Positions 50,071 through 60,845 of a DNA stretch of 64,000 nucleotides are shown piece after piece. The position numbers were made by a program, and so were the translations under genes. The DNA comes from Mesorhizobium sp. B2-3-12. Lineage in GTDB: Bacteria; Pseudomonadota; Alphaproteobacteria; Rhizobiales; Rhizobiaceae. Under the pieces are notes generated by a model that was not told where the DNA came from, made no database searches, and worked only from the letters and a program-made list of their open reading frames with translations. Location of the stretch: positions 682,001 through 746,000 of the forward strand of contig NZ_VFVR01000001.1 in the NCBI RefSeq assembly GCF_006442205.1, read 5' to 3'. The first letter of the stretch is position 1; the number at the start of each line of letters is the position of its first letter.

Positions 50071-50075
<5 letters not shown>
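50049..50075 (-). terminator. Hairpin downstream of tRNA-Lys
   Basis: On the minus strand CCACCAAATTTTC is followed by a near-complement GAAAATTGGTGG. It starts within the encoded CCA end of the tRNA gene and could act as its terminator, although no long T run follows. Confidence 0.4.
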
Positions 50076-50146
<71 letters not shown>

Positions 50147-50274
50147 ACTCGGCCGGCAAAAACCGGCGTTGGCGGGCATATAGCCGCCGATGCCGGTCCT
50201 GTCCAGCCCTGCTGGAATCATTTCCCGACAAATCGCATCAAGCCTTGTCGTGCCGGGAAAAAATGCAGCTGCGA

Positions 50275-51183
50275 TCAGACGAAAAGCTTGCCTTCCGCCA
50301 CCTTGATCGCATTGCCGCCAATGCGCGCGGAGGCCAGTTTTCCGCCCTGCACGGTCAGTTCGAGGCGGATGCGCGATGGCCGGCCCATCTCCAGCCCCTG
50401 CTCGATCCACAATTGCGAAATCCCGTCCGTCGGCGCGTCGAAATGCATGATGGCGCCGGCGAAGGCCGCCGCCGCCGAACCGGTCGCCGGATCTTCATAG
50501 GACGGGGTGCCGGGCACGATCATGCGGACATGAAACGCGCTTTCGTGGTTCACCGTATCGCGGCAATAGATGTACGGGCTGGCGAAGGCCCATTCGCTCT
50601 TGCGCGGCGCCAGTTCCGACCAGGCCTGGTTGTCCAGCCGGATCCGGCCCGCCGCCTCCAGATTGGCGACCGGAATGGTCACATAGGGCACGCCAGCCGA
50701 CCAGAACGCGACACGGTGATTCTCGAAGCCGATCTCGTGCGGCGCCAGGCCGAGTGCCGCGCCGATCGCCACCGGATCGGCTTGGAGCTCAAGCGGCTCG
50801 GGCAATTTCGCCAGGTCGAATTCGGCGAAGGTAGCGCCATCGTGCTGGCTCACGGCGCAGCGCACCGGACCGATGTTTTCTTCCAGCACGAAGATACCGG
50901 CGCCACCCTCGCCGGCCAGTTCCGCCAGCGCGATCGCCGAGCCGACGGTCGGATGCCCGGCGAACGGCATTTCATAATCCGGCGTGAAGATGCGGATGCG
51001 GTTTTTATGCTTGGGTTTGTCCGGCGGCAGCACGAAGACCGATTCGGACAGGTTGAACTCGCGTGCGATGGATTGCATCGCGGCGGTGTCGAGACCCTTG
51101 CAATCCAACACCACGGCCAGCGGATTGCCGGCCAGTCGCTCGGTCGTAAACACGTCGTAAAGCAAGTAATTCCGGGTTTGCAT
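50275..51183 (-). CDS. PhzF-family protein
   Basis: A 302-residue PhzF-fold protein, a family of isomerases and related enzymes with two similar half-barrels. The motifs TERLAGNPLAVVLD, EFNLSESVFVLPP (with the conserved catalytic Glu) and MPFAGHPTVGSAIAL are clear, and PGTPSYEDPATGSAAAAFAG is in the second half. The start MQTRNYLLYDVFTTERL is preferred over a longer frame. The substrate is not known; true phenazine synthesis is not suggested, since no other phz genes are near. Confidence 0.88.
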   Translation of the reverse strand: MQTRNYLLYDVFTTERLAGNPLAVVLDCKGLDTAAMQSIAREFNLSESVFVLPPDKPKHKNRIRIFTPDYEMPFAGHPTVGSAIALAELAGEGGAGIFVLEENIGPVRCAVSQHDGATFAEFDLAKLPEPLELQADPVAIGAALGLAPHEIGFENHRVAFWSAGVPYVTIPVANLEAAGRIRLDNQAWSELAPRKSEWAFASPYIYCRDTVNHESAFHVRMIVPGTPSYEDPATGSAAAAFAGAIMHFDAPTDGISQLWIEQGLEMGRPSRIRLELTVQGGKLASARIGGNAIKVAEGKLFV

Positions 51184-51284
51184 TCCTGCCTCAATCCCAA
51201 CATGGGCGAAATTTAATTTGATATTCGAACCATCAAGCCTGATCTGTGCACAGATAGGGACATTGCGCATCATAGGGGTCTGGC

Positions 51285-52571
51285 GTGGACCAGATTGTCA
51301 ATCCGCCAAAGACGGAATCGGATTCCGCCATCGAGACGGCGCTCGGTCTCGACCAGACCGGCCGGCGCAAGACGCGCCGGCGCGGCTGGCTCTATGCGTT
51401 GCTGACCCTCATCGTGCTTGCCGCCGGCCTTGGCCTCTATCAGTGGTATGCGGGAACGCCGGCCAGGATTGACTACACCACCGTACCGGCCGCCAGGGCC
51501 GACCTCACCGTCCAGGTATCGGCGACAGGCACGCTGCAGCCCCTGACCCAGGTCGATATATCGAGCGAACTGTCCGGCATCATCCGCTCGGTCTCCGCCG
51601 AGGAGAACCAGCAGGTCAAGAAGGGCGACGTGCTGGCCACACTCGATACGGTGAAACTCGAGGTCCAGATCGAACGCGCCGAGGCATCCGCCAAGGGCGC
51701 CGCTGCCAATGTCGAAGACGCCACGGTGACGCTGGCCGAGAATGAGAGCGCGCTGCTACGCGCGGCGGCCTTGACAAAACGCGGCATGGCCACCGACCAA
51801 TCGCTCGAGGCGGCAACCGCCACGCGCGACCGATCCAAGGCGGCGCTCGACAGTGCGAAGGCCAATCTCGCCATCGCCCAGGCCGACCTCAAGGCGCAGC
51901 GGACCGACCTCGCCAAGAGCACGATCTACGCGCCGATCGATGGCATCGTGCTGACGCGCTCCGTCGACCCCGGCCAGACGGTCGCCTCCTCACTGCAGGC
52001 GCCGGTTCTGTTCGTCATTGCCGCCGATCTCAGGAACATGGAGCTGGTGGCGGCGGTCGACGAAGCCGATATCGGCGCGGTCAAGTCGGGCCAGCATGCC
52101 CGCTTCACCGTCGACGCTTTCCCTGACCGGCCCTTCGATGCCGAGATCCGCGACATTTCCTATGCCTCGGTCACGACGGATGGCGTCGTCACCTACAATG
52201 CGCGGCTCGAGGTCGACAACAACGAGCTTCTGCTGCGGCCCGGCATGACTGCCACCGTTTCGGTGGTCACGCGGGAGGCCAAGGGCGTGCTCACCGTGCC
52301 CTCTTCCGCGTTCCGCTATCGCCCGGCGCAGCAGGCGGCGCGCGGCTGGAGCCTGAGCGACCTGTTCACCGGCCGCATGGGGCGCGGCAACCGCCAGCGC
52401 CAGCCCGCGAAGGCACCGACCGATGGTTCCCGCACGCTCTATGTGCTGGAGAACGGGCGGCCGCGTCCCGTCAACGTCAAGATCGGCTCCACCGACGGGG
52501 AGCTGACCGAGATCACCTCCGGCCTGGACGAAGGCGCGCAGGTGATCACGGCCTCGCAGTCGCGGAGCTGA
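51285..52571 (+). CDS. Periplasmic adaptor of a MacAB-like efflux system
   Basis: A 428-residue HlyD/MacA-type membrane-fusion protein. A membrane anchor lies near residues 30-55 (YALLTLIVLAAGLGLYQWYA), then a lipoyl-like half (TLQPLTQVDISSELSGIIRS), a coiled coil (about 120-200) and a beta-barrel domain. An unusual Arg/Gln-rich insert (about 365-385) follows. It starts with GTG 51285 and is followed by an ABC ATPase and a permease in the same direction. The substrate is unknown. Confidence 0.87.
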   Translation: MDQIVNPPKTESDSAIETALGLDQTGRRKTRRRGWLYALLTLIVLAAGLGLYQWYAGTPARIDYTTVPAARADLTVQVSATGTLQPLTQVDISSELSGIIRSVSAEENQQVKKGDVLATLDTVKLEVQIERAEASAKGAAANVEDATVTLAENESALLRAAALTKRGMATDQSLEAATATRDRSKAALDSAKANLAIAQADLKAQRTDLAKSTIYAPIDGIVLTRSVDPGQTVASSLQAPVLFVIAADLRNMELVAAVDEADIGAVKSGQHARFTVDAFPDRPFDAEIRDISYASVTTDGVVTYNARLEVDNNELLLRPGMTATVSVVTREAKGVLTVPSSAFRYRPAQQAARGWSLSDLFTGRMGRGNRQRQPAKAPTDGSRTLYVLENGRPRPVNVKIGSTDGELTEITSGLDEGAQVITASQSRS

Positions 52572-52575
52572 CGCC

Positions 52576-53283
52576 ATGGCCGCCGGTGCAGCCCTCATCA
52601 CCTTCGACAAGGTCTGGAAGAGCTACGGCCAGGGCGAAGCCAAGGTGCATGCGCTGGCCGGCGTCGACCTTGCTATCCGGCGCGGCGAATTCGTCGCCAT
52701 CATGGGTCCGTCGGGCTCCGGCAAGTCGACGGCCATGAACATCATCGGTTGCCTCGACACGCCGACCGCCGGAACCTATTCCTTCATGGGCGTCGATGCC
52801 GGCCGGCTCGACCGCAACCGCCGCGCCATGCTGCGCAACCTCTATGTCGGCTTCGTCTTCCAGGGCTACAATCTCCTGGCCCGCACCACGGCGGCCGAAA
52901 ATGTCGAACTGCCGCTGATCTATCGCGGCGTTCCCGCCCGCGAGCGGCGCGACCTTGCCATGCAGGCGCTGGCCGAGGTCGGCCTCGTCGGCCGCGAGCA
53001 CCACACGCCGGCTGAACTGTCGGGCGGCCAGCAGCAGCGCGTGGCGATCGCACGCGCCATCGTCACCAGGCCGACCCTGCTCGTCGCCGATGAGCCGACC
53101 GGCAATCTCGACACCGCGCGCACGCACGAGATCATGGAGCTGCTGACCCGGCTGAACAGAGAGCTTGGCCTGACCATCACCATGGTCACGCACGAGGCCG
53201 ATGTCGCCGAATACGCCGAGCGCACCATCCGCTTCCTCGACGGCCATGTCGCCTCCGATTCCATGAACGTGGAAGTGGCATAG
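52576..53283 (+). CDS. MacB-like ABC transporter ATPase
   Basis: A 235-residue ATPase of the LolD/MacB class. Walker A is GPSGSGKSTAMNIIG, the signature [15 protein letters not shown] and Walker [13 protein letters not shown]. In E. coli MacB the ATPase is fused to the permease; here they are separate genes 3 nt apart. It follows the adaptor by 4 nt. Confidence 0.93.
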   Translation: MAAGAALITFDKVWKSYGQGEAKVHALAGVDLAIRRGEFVAIMGPSGSGKSTAMNIIGCLDTPTAGTYSFMGVDAGRLDRNRRAMLRNLYVGFVFQGYNLLARTTAAENVELPLIYRGVPARERRDLAMQALAEVGLVGREHHTPAELSGGQQQRVAIARAIVTRPTLLVADEPTGNLDTARTHEIMELLTRLNRELGLTITMVTHEADVAEYAERTIRFLDGHVASDSMNVEVA

Positions 53284-53286
53284 ACT

Positions 53287-54504
<1,218 letters not shown>

Positions 54505-54637
54505 CGGAGTAAGCTGCAAAGCGCCCGGCACGCCGCGCCGGTTTTTACACAGCCTTCGACGTTTCCGCCCTGCCCCAGCCCTGTCGTCACTGTGTTGGCG
54601 ATGTTATGCCAAGGCTTATCTGGTCGAGGAGCAGCTG

Positions 54638-54877
54638 ATGAGCAAGAAGGCGCGCGTGGTCCTGACCATGGTGATTATCGAAGCTGTCCTGGCAGGGATC
54701 TGGTGGTATCTCGCCGATTACGGGATGACCAACCCCGATCGCGTCAAACCGGATTTCCAAGCGGTCGTCGGCCAGACCATGGGTATGGCGATGGGCGGGT
54801 TGCTGGGCGTCGGCTTCATTCTGTTTTTCGTCGCCGCGCGCAACGACCGCAAGGCGGTCAAGGGCAAGATGTTGTAA
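54638..54877 (+). CDS. Small membrane protein of unknown function
   Basis: A 79-residue protein with two predicted helices (about residues 7-27 and 44-66), a basic N-terminus (MSKKARVV) and a basic C-terminus (ARNDRKAVKGKML). GAGGAGCAG lies about 10 nt before the ATG. It is convergent with the NUDIX gene, only 5 nt away. I do not recognise the family. Confidence 0.75.
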   Translation: MSKKARVVLTMVIIEAVLAGIWWYLADYGMTNPDRVKPDFQAVVGQTMGMAMGGLLGVGFILFFVAARNDRKAVKGKML

Positions 54878-54882
54878 GCGGG

Positions 54883-55599
54883 CTATTCCGTACCCGCGAA
54901 ATGCCACTCGACCAGCGGCTTCATGTGTGGCGCCAGCCCCTCCGGCAGGTCGCCGGCATGGCGGATGATCACCGGCCCCTCGATCTCCGGATCGGCTTCG
55001 GTGGCGACGAAGGCCGAGATCCGGCGCGCGATCTCGTCGGCCGGCTCGTCGACATGATAGCGGCGGAAGATGACGGTGCCGCTTGCCGTCGACAGGGCGT
55101 GCCAGCGCACACCGCGCCTGGCATCCGACAGGTCGAGGCCGGTTTCCTCGCGCACCTCGCGGATCATGTTGAAATCGACATCGACGAGACCGTCGCGGAA
55201 ATCGACCGGCTCGAACGAGCCGGCTGCGAAATAGACGCTACCGGCCCCCACCGTGTGTCGTCCCATGCGGATCGCCACCAGCGCATTGTCTCCGGCCACC
55301 AGCATGGCATGGCCATAGGCATGCTCGGCGCCGGAATTCTCGCGCCGCTTGCGCCACAGCATGAAGGTCGAGTAGTTGACGGCATGGCAGCGGCCGATGA
55401 GGCGGCGGTCGCGATAGGCAAGTTCCGAAAGCAGCACCACAATGCCGTCGAACAGCGCCGGTTTGGCGGCGATCTCGCTCTGCCAGTTCGCAGCGATCGC
55501 CTCGGCATTCTCCAGTGCGAACGGGTGCGGGCCGGGGTCGAGACGGACGTCGATGGCGTCGACGGGCAGGATGACATTGCGCGGAAGATCAAAGCTCAT
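54883..55599 (-). CDS. NUDIX hydrolase
   Basis: A 238-residue protein with a C-terminal NUDIX domain. The box is GSFEPVDFRDG followed by MIREVREETGLDL, which keeps the REXXEEXG core, although the spacing of the first Gly-Glu is somewhat longer than usual. The N-terminal half (about 1-110) is typical of a subgroup with an added domain. The start MSFDLPRNVILPVDAID is chosen. The substrate is unknown. Confidence 0.83.
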   Translation of the reverse strand: MSFDLPRNVILPVDAIDVRLDPGPHPFALENAEAIAANWQSEIAAKPALFDGIVVLLSELAYRDRRLIGRCHAVNYSTFMLWRKRRENSGAEHAYGHAMLVAGDNALVAIRMGRHTVGAGSVYFAAGSFEPVDFRDGLVDVDFNMIREVREETGLDLSDARRGVRWHALSTASGTVIFRRYHVDEPADEIARRISAFVATEADPEIEGPVIIRHAGDLPEGLAPHMKPLVEWHFAGTE

Positions 55600-55632
55600 G
55601 TCGGCTCCGCCCATCAGGCCCCATAATGCCCA

Positions 55633-56745
55633 TCAGGCCATGTCCAGCGTGATCGCCACCGGGCAATGATCCGAGGCCTTGGGCCGGTCCCAGCCGGCGC
55701 GCGGGAAGCGCTCGACTTCCTGGCCGGCGGGAAAGATCGTGCGCCAGGGCTGGCCGTTGCGGATGATGTCGGGAACCGCCGTGGTGTTCTTCGCCGCCAG
55801 TCCCTTCGAGAGCAGGATGTAGTCGAGCTGGCACAGATGCCGCTCTTCCGGTCCGCGTGTGTGATAGAAGGTCCAGCGGTTCATCTCCGGCCGCCGCTCG
55901 ACGACGTTCTCGCAGAAGTCGCCCGCCGTCAGCACATTGATGCAGGACAGGTTCTCGTCGACCACTTCGAAACGGTAGCCGTCGACCTCGTCGCCGGCGA
56001 TCTTCACGCGCTGGCGGTAATCGTTCATGTCGCCGCAGATCGCCCAGCGCTTGTCGGCTGCGTGCTCCACGCCGAAACGCTCCTCGATGATGCGCCGCAC
56101 GGCCTGCGCCTCGGCGACGCGCACCGGCATTGTCGCTTCGCGTCCGTCGAGCCCGTTGCGGGGCGAACCCATCGACTTGAAGTGCACGAGATAAAGCGTC
56201 ATCGGCGCGCCGCCCACCTTGATGTCGACCTCCAGGCAGTCGCGCCGGAAGATGCGTTCATTGGCCTGGTTGCCGAGGGCCGCCAGCTCCGGCGTATGCA
56301 TGCCGAACTGCTCGTACGTGGCATAGGCATGGCTGGTCATGCGCACGAATTCGATCGGCTGTCCCTGCGCGGTTTCGTTGCGCATCATCACGGCGACATC
56401 GATGCCGCGCGAATCATTGCCCGACGTGGTGTATTTCTGCCGGTAGCCCTGCCCCACCATCTTGAACAGGTAGCCGTACTCGAACGCCTTCAGGGCCTCG
56501 ATATTGTCGACCTCCTGCATGCAGATGATGTCGGCGCGGGTGGCGGCGATGGCCAGCGCCGTCAGTTGGCGCGTGTCGTCGGACTGCGCGATGGCGCGCG
56601 CCTGTTCCAGCATCCTGTATTCGGCCTCGCTCTGGATATCGAACAGCGCCAGTGTCCGGTCCTCGTTGAGTTGGTTGCGATAGCCGGAAAAATCGAACCT
56701 GTTCATCAGGTTTTCGACATTGAAGGTGGCAAGGCGCAGCGACAT
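55633..56745 (-). CDS. Endonuclease/exonuclease/phosphatase family protein
   Basis: A 370-residue metal-dependent phosphoesterase of the DNase I-like fold. The motifs LATFNVENLMNRFD (N-terminal), CMQEVDNIEALK (metal-binding Glu), CGDMNDYRQRVK, and DYILLSKGL with the terminal ASDHCPVAITLDM carry the expected active-site residues. No signal peptide is seen from the chosen start MSLRLATF (56745). A longer open frame antisense to the next gene is rejected. It is 33 nt upstream of, and in line with, the NUDIX gene. Confidence 0.86.
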   Translation of the reverse strand: MSLRLATFNVENLMNRFDFSGYRNQLNEDRTLALFDIQSEAEYRMLEQARAIAQSDDTRQLTALAIAATRADIICMQEVDNIEALKAFEYGYLFKMVGQGYRQKYTTSGNDSRGIDVAVMMRNETAQGQPIEFVRMTSHAYATYEQFGMHTPELAALGNQANERIFRRDCLEVDIKVGGAPMTLYLVHFKSMGSPRNGLDGREATMPVRVAEAQAVRRIIEERFGVEHAADKRWAICGDMNDYRQRVKIAGDEVDGYRFEVVDENLSCINVLTAGDFCENVVERRPEMNRWTFYHTRGPEERHLCQLDYILLSKGLAAKNTTAVPDIIRNGQPWRTIFPAGQEVERFPRAGWDRPKASDHCPVAITLDMA

Positions 56746-56932
56746 GCGCTGACCTTTGCCTGCAAGAGCGCCAGAAGACAAGATCGCAGAACCACAAGCA
56801 GGGATCGATTGGTCCTGGCGGGTTCGCGCCATGGTTGACGGAACCTTTCCGTTCATCCGCCGTTCAGACGCAAAGGTCCACAGTATGCCCATTCCAGGGT
56901 AGGCGTGGGGCCTGTAGCTCTTGGAGAGTGCA

Positions 56933-57523
56933 ATGAATTCGCTCTTTTCTTCCACTATCAAATCCGGGCTTGTAGCCCTCGGTATCGTGTCCGGCATCAC
57001 GGCGCCATCCGCCGCTGGTCCGATCCTGCAGCCGGATGTGTCGATCCCGGCCAGTACCGCCGCGCCGACCATAACCCCGGTCCGCGACAGCTGGGCCGGC
57101 GGCAACAACAATGGCGGCGATTGGAGATGGCGCCGGTCCGGCAACTGGAACGGCCGCCACTGGAATGGCGGGGACAACTGGAACGGCCGTCGCCACTGGA
57201 ACGGTGGCGGCAACTGGAGCCGTGGCGATGACTGGCGCTGGCGCCATGGCCGCCATCACTATCGTGGCGGACGCTACTACGATGACGGCGCCGCCGCGGT
57301 GCTCGGTCTTGGCCTGGGGCTCGGCCTCGGCAGCATGTACAACAACGGCTACTATAACGACGGCTACTATGCGCCGGCGCCGCGCCGTCACTACCGCGCC
57401 GGTCGGCTGTCGAACGCGCACGTGCAATGGTGCTACAACCGCTACCGGTCGTACCGCGCCTACGACAACACGTTCCAGCCCTATAACGGCCCGCGCCAGC
57501 AATGCTATTCGCCCTATAGCTGA
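56933..57523 (+). CDS. BA14K-like secreted protein with Trp-Asn-Gly-Arg repeats
   Basis: A 196-residue protein with a signal peptide (about 1-28) and a proline/threonine stretch. Residues about 60-105 form a repetitive Trp/Asn/Gly/Arg-rich region ([37 protein letters not shown]). A short hydrophobic Gly/Leu segment ([13 protein letters not shown]) follows, and the C-terminal [20 protein letters not shown] matches the BA14K family of Brucella/rhizobial lectin-like immunoreactive proteins. The function is unknown; likely envelope-associated. A strong terminator follows. Confidence 0.82.
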   Translation: MNSLFSSTIKSGLVALGIVSGITAPSAAGPILQPDVSIPASTAAPTITPVRDSWAGGNNNGGDWRWRRSGNWNGRHWNGGDNWNGRRHWNGGGNWSRGDDWRWRHGRHHYRGGRYYDDGAAAVLGLGLGLGLGSMYNNGYYNDGYYAPAPRRHYRAGRLSNAHVQWCYNRYRSYRAYDNTFQPYNGPRQQCYSPYS

Positions 57524-57549
57524 GCTGCCCGCGGCTGATGCCGGAAATG

Positions 57550-57575
57550 AAAACGGCGCCACGTGGCGCCGTTTT
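57550..57575. terminator. Bidirectional intrinsic terminator
   Basis: The stem AAAACGGCGCCA / TGGCGCCGTTTT with a 2-nt loop, flanked by A and T runs, lies 26 nt after the BA14K-like gene and can also serve transcripts from ilvC. Confidence 0.85.
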
Positions 57576-57586
57576 CTATTGATCGC

Positions 57587-57642
57587 GAAACGTGGATCGG
57601 CTCAGTTCTTGGCCTTATCGACCAGCTTGTTTTTGGAGATCC
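57587..57642 (-). repeat. Duplicated 3' end of ilvC (remnant copy)
   Basis: 56 nt that match the last 41 coding bases, stop and following 15 bases of ilvC (57685-57740) at 54 of 56 positions. It encodes the same C-terminal NKLVDKAKN with two synonymous or silent changes, but has no gene upstream; 42 bp of unrelated sequence separate the copies. Confidence 0.85.
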
Positions 57643-57699
57643 CCCGCGCGCCCACAGGGCGAAGCCCGAGGACGCGCAAAGCAAGAAACGTGGATCGGC

Positions 57700-58743
<1,044 letters not shown>

Positions 58744-59397
58744 TCAGAGGCCTTGCGGCCCGGTTTTTGCTCCGAAAAGAGCGAGAAACTGCTGCGTCGC
58801 GCGGATGGCATCGCCGCCGATCGCCGCCTCAGTCAATTCCAGCCTGTCGCCGAGCAGCAGACGGATCTGCACATCGCGGCCAACCAGCCCGAAAAAGGTA
58901 CGGAACGCCGTCTCGGCATCCCCGAATTCAAGCAGCCCGGCCTGCCGGCCGGCTTCAAGCACCGGCTTCAGCCGCTTGGCCAGTGCAAAGCGCCCATTCT
59001 CCAGCACGACGGCGCCGAGATTGTCCTTGCCTGAACCCGCATGGCTTACCGCCACCCGGTTGAGCGCGATCGAGGTGTCGCTGGAGATCACCTTGAGCCA
59101 GTCGGAGGCAAACCGCTCCAGGGTTGCCGTCAGCGAGGCAAGGTCGAGCCCCCTGCCGTCGACCGAAGCCACCCGCACCTTCGACGCCTGCCACTGCACC
59201 GTTGCCGTCAACAGCCCGTCACGGCCGCCGAACCATTTGTAGAGCGTTTCCTTGGAACAGCTCGCCCGGCGCGCCACGGCGGTCATGGTCAGATTGTCGC
59301 CCTCCTCGACCAGCAGCCGCAGCGCCGCATCCAGAACGGCCTGCTGCCGCTCCGTCAACGCCTCGCTGTTGTCGATGTCGGCCACGCCGTGCAACAC
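58744..59397 (-). CDS. TetR family transcriptional regulator
   Basis: A 217-residue repressor-type protein with an N-terminal helix-turn-helix (about residues 20-65: LTMTAVARRASCSKETLYKW) and an all-helical ligand domain. GTG 59397 is chosen as start because GAGGGA lies about 6 nt upstream; GTG 59385 is an alternative. A 25-bp palindrome upstream (59440-59464) is its likely own operator. It lies upstream of ilvC on the same strand, but whether it controls ilvC is unknown. Confidence 0.85.
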   Translation of the reverse strand: MLHGVADIDNSEALTERQQAVLDAALRLLVEEGDNLTMTAVARRASCSKETLYKWFGGRDGLLTATVQWQASKVRVASVDGRGLDLASLTATLERFASDWLKVISSDTSIALNRVAVSHAGSGKDNLGAVVLENGRFALAKRLKPVLEAGRQAGLLEFGDAETAFRTFFGLVGRDVQIRLLLGDRLELTEAAIGGDAIRATQQFLALFGAKTGPQGL

Positions 59398-59439
59398 GCT
59401 CTTCCCTCGGCAGACAAAAGCAGGTCGGCTAAGTCGCCT

Positions 59440-59464
59440 GCCGTACCGTACGTTACGGTTCGGC
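59440..59464. promoter_or_regulatory. Probable TetR operator
   Basis: The 25-bp near-perfect palindrome GCCGT-ACCGTA-CGT-TACGGT-TCGGC lies 43 bp before the GTG start of the tetR gene. One internal base pair is mismatched. The size and position are typical of an autoregulatory TetR site. Confidence 0.65.
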
Positions 59465-59547
59465 TTATTGCGCAATCCAATGATCGGCGCAAGGGCAGAG
59501 AAGAAAAATATCTGCTGGCGTCCCGCGCAGCCGCGCAATGCGAATGC

Positions 59548-60006
59548 TCAGTCCCCGGCAGGCGGATGACGCAGCCGGCCAAGCAGGGCCGACACCATGC
59601 TCAGTTCGTCGGGCGAGAGCTTGGCGCCAACCAGTTCGGCGATTGACCGTCCGTAGACCGCCCACATCCGGCGGCGCGTCTCACGTCCCTTGGCGGTGAT
59701 GCGGATGGTCTGGCCGCGGCCGTCATCAGCCACCGGGAGTTTCTCGACCAGCCCGTCGGCTTCGAGCCGGGCCAACAGCCGCGAGATGTTGTATTGCGCA
59801 AACAAGGTGCGCTCGATCAACTGAAACGGCCGCAAACCGCCCTCGCCGGCCTCGGCGAGTTCGTGCAGCACGTCGTACCAGGCGAGCGGCGGCAGACCGC
59901 CCTCTTTCAGCGCCTCCTCGGCACGTTCTATCAGTTGGCGCGACACCCGCATCAGGCGGGCCCAGGCCTTGATGGCATCAGGCGCAGGCATGGCTCTCTC
60001 TGTCAT
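59548..60006 (-). CDS. MarR family transcriptional regulator
   Basis: A 152-residue winged-helix regulator. The recognition region LIERTLFAQYNISRLLARLE and the wing VADDGRGQTIRITAKGRE fit MarR proteins. It is divergent from a glutathione transferase gene across 101 bp that contain three copies of a GATGYR-NN-TGCATC motif, so it most likely represses both itself and the transferase. Confidence 0.9.
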   Translation of the reverse strand: MTERAMPAPDAIKAWARLMRVSRQLIERAEEALKEGGLPPLAWYDVLHELAEAGEGGLRPFQLIERTLFAQYNISRLLARLEADGLVEKLPVADDGRGQTIRITAKGRETRRRMWAVYGRSIAELVGAKLSPDELSMVSALLGRLRHPPAGD

Positions 60007-60025
60007 GACCGCACCATAAGAGATA

Positions 60026-60086
60026 GATGCAAATGCATCAAGCTTGACGATCGATGTGCATGCATCTACATAGATGCAACTGCATC
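60026..60086. promoter_or_regulatory. Three MarR-type operators and the glutathione transferase promoter
   Basis: The 14-bp sites are at 60026-60039 (GATGCAAATGCATC), 60053-60066 (GATGTGCATGCATC) and 60073-60086 (GATGCAACTGCATC). A promoter for the rightward gene is TTGACG (60044-60049), 17-bp spacer, TACATA (60067-60072). The middle site fills the spacer and the third abuts the -10, a clear repression layout. Confidence 0.8.
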
Positions 60087-60107
60087 AATTTATCGAGGAG
60101 CAATCCG

Positions 60108-60845
60108 ATGAACCATACCGACACCCTCATTCTCGTCAGCCACCCTCTCTGCCCCTTCGTCCAGCGTGCGGCGATTTCGCTGACCGAGAAAGGCGTGCCG
60201 TTCGAGCGCGTCGACATCGACCTCGCCGACAAACCGAACTGGTTCAAGGCGATCTCGCCGCTGGGCAAGGTGCCGCTGCTGCGCGTCCGGCGAAATGGCG
60301 ACGAGACGGTGATCTTCGAATCCGCGGTCATCCTCGAATTGCTCGAGGAGACACAGGCCAACCCCCTCCACCCCGCCGATGCCTATGCCAGGGCCCGGCA
60401 CCGTGCCTGGATCGAGTATGGCTCGGCCATCCTCAACGCCATCGGCCGGTTCTATTCAGCGCCGAGCGAGGCCGGCTTCCTCGCCGAGGCCAGCGCGCTG
60501 TCGGCGATGTTCGACCGCCTCGAGGCTGAACTCGCCGACGATGCGCCGCGCAGTGGGCCGTGGTTCGCCGGCGACCGCTTTTCGTTCGTTGATGCGGTCT
60601 TCGGACCCGTTTTCAAATATCTCGACGCCTTCGACCGGATCGGCGATTTCGGCATCCTGGACGGCAAGCCGCGCGTCCAGGCCTGGCGCAGAGCGTTAGG
60701 CGACCGTCCCTCGATCCGGCAAGCCGTGGCGCCGGACTATCCGCAGCGCCTGCATGCGTTCCTGCGCGCCAAGGGCTCTTTTCTATCGAGCCTCATCCGG
60801 CAAGCTGATCCGGCCACTGCGCCTCGGCAAGCCCTGCCCGCCTGA
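60108..60845 (+). CDS. Glutathione S-transferase family protein
   Basis: A 245-residue protein with an N-terminal thioredoxin-like domain (about 1-85) having LVSHPLCPFVQRAAISLTEK; the CPF motif suggests an omega- or glutaredoxin-like class with active Cys. The Glu-Ser pair of the glutathione site is FESAVILELLEE. A helical C-terminal domain follows. GAGGAGC lies before ATG 60108. Its 3' end overlaps the convergent monooxygenase gene by 53 nt. Confidence 0.88.
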   Translation: MNHTDTLILVSHPLCPFVQRAAISLTEKGVPFERVDIDLADKPNWFKAISPLGKVPLLRVRRNGDETVIFESAVILELLEETQANPLHPADAYARARHRAWIEYGSAILNAIGRFYSAPSEAGFLAEASALSAMFDRLEAELADDAPRSGPWFAGDRFSFVDAVFGPVFKYLDAFDRIGDFGILDGKPRVQAWRRALGDRPSIRQAVAPDYPQRLHAFLRAKGSFLSSLIRQADPATAPRQALPA

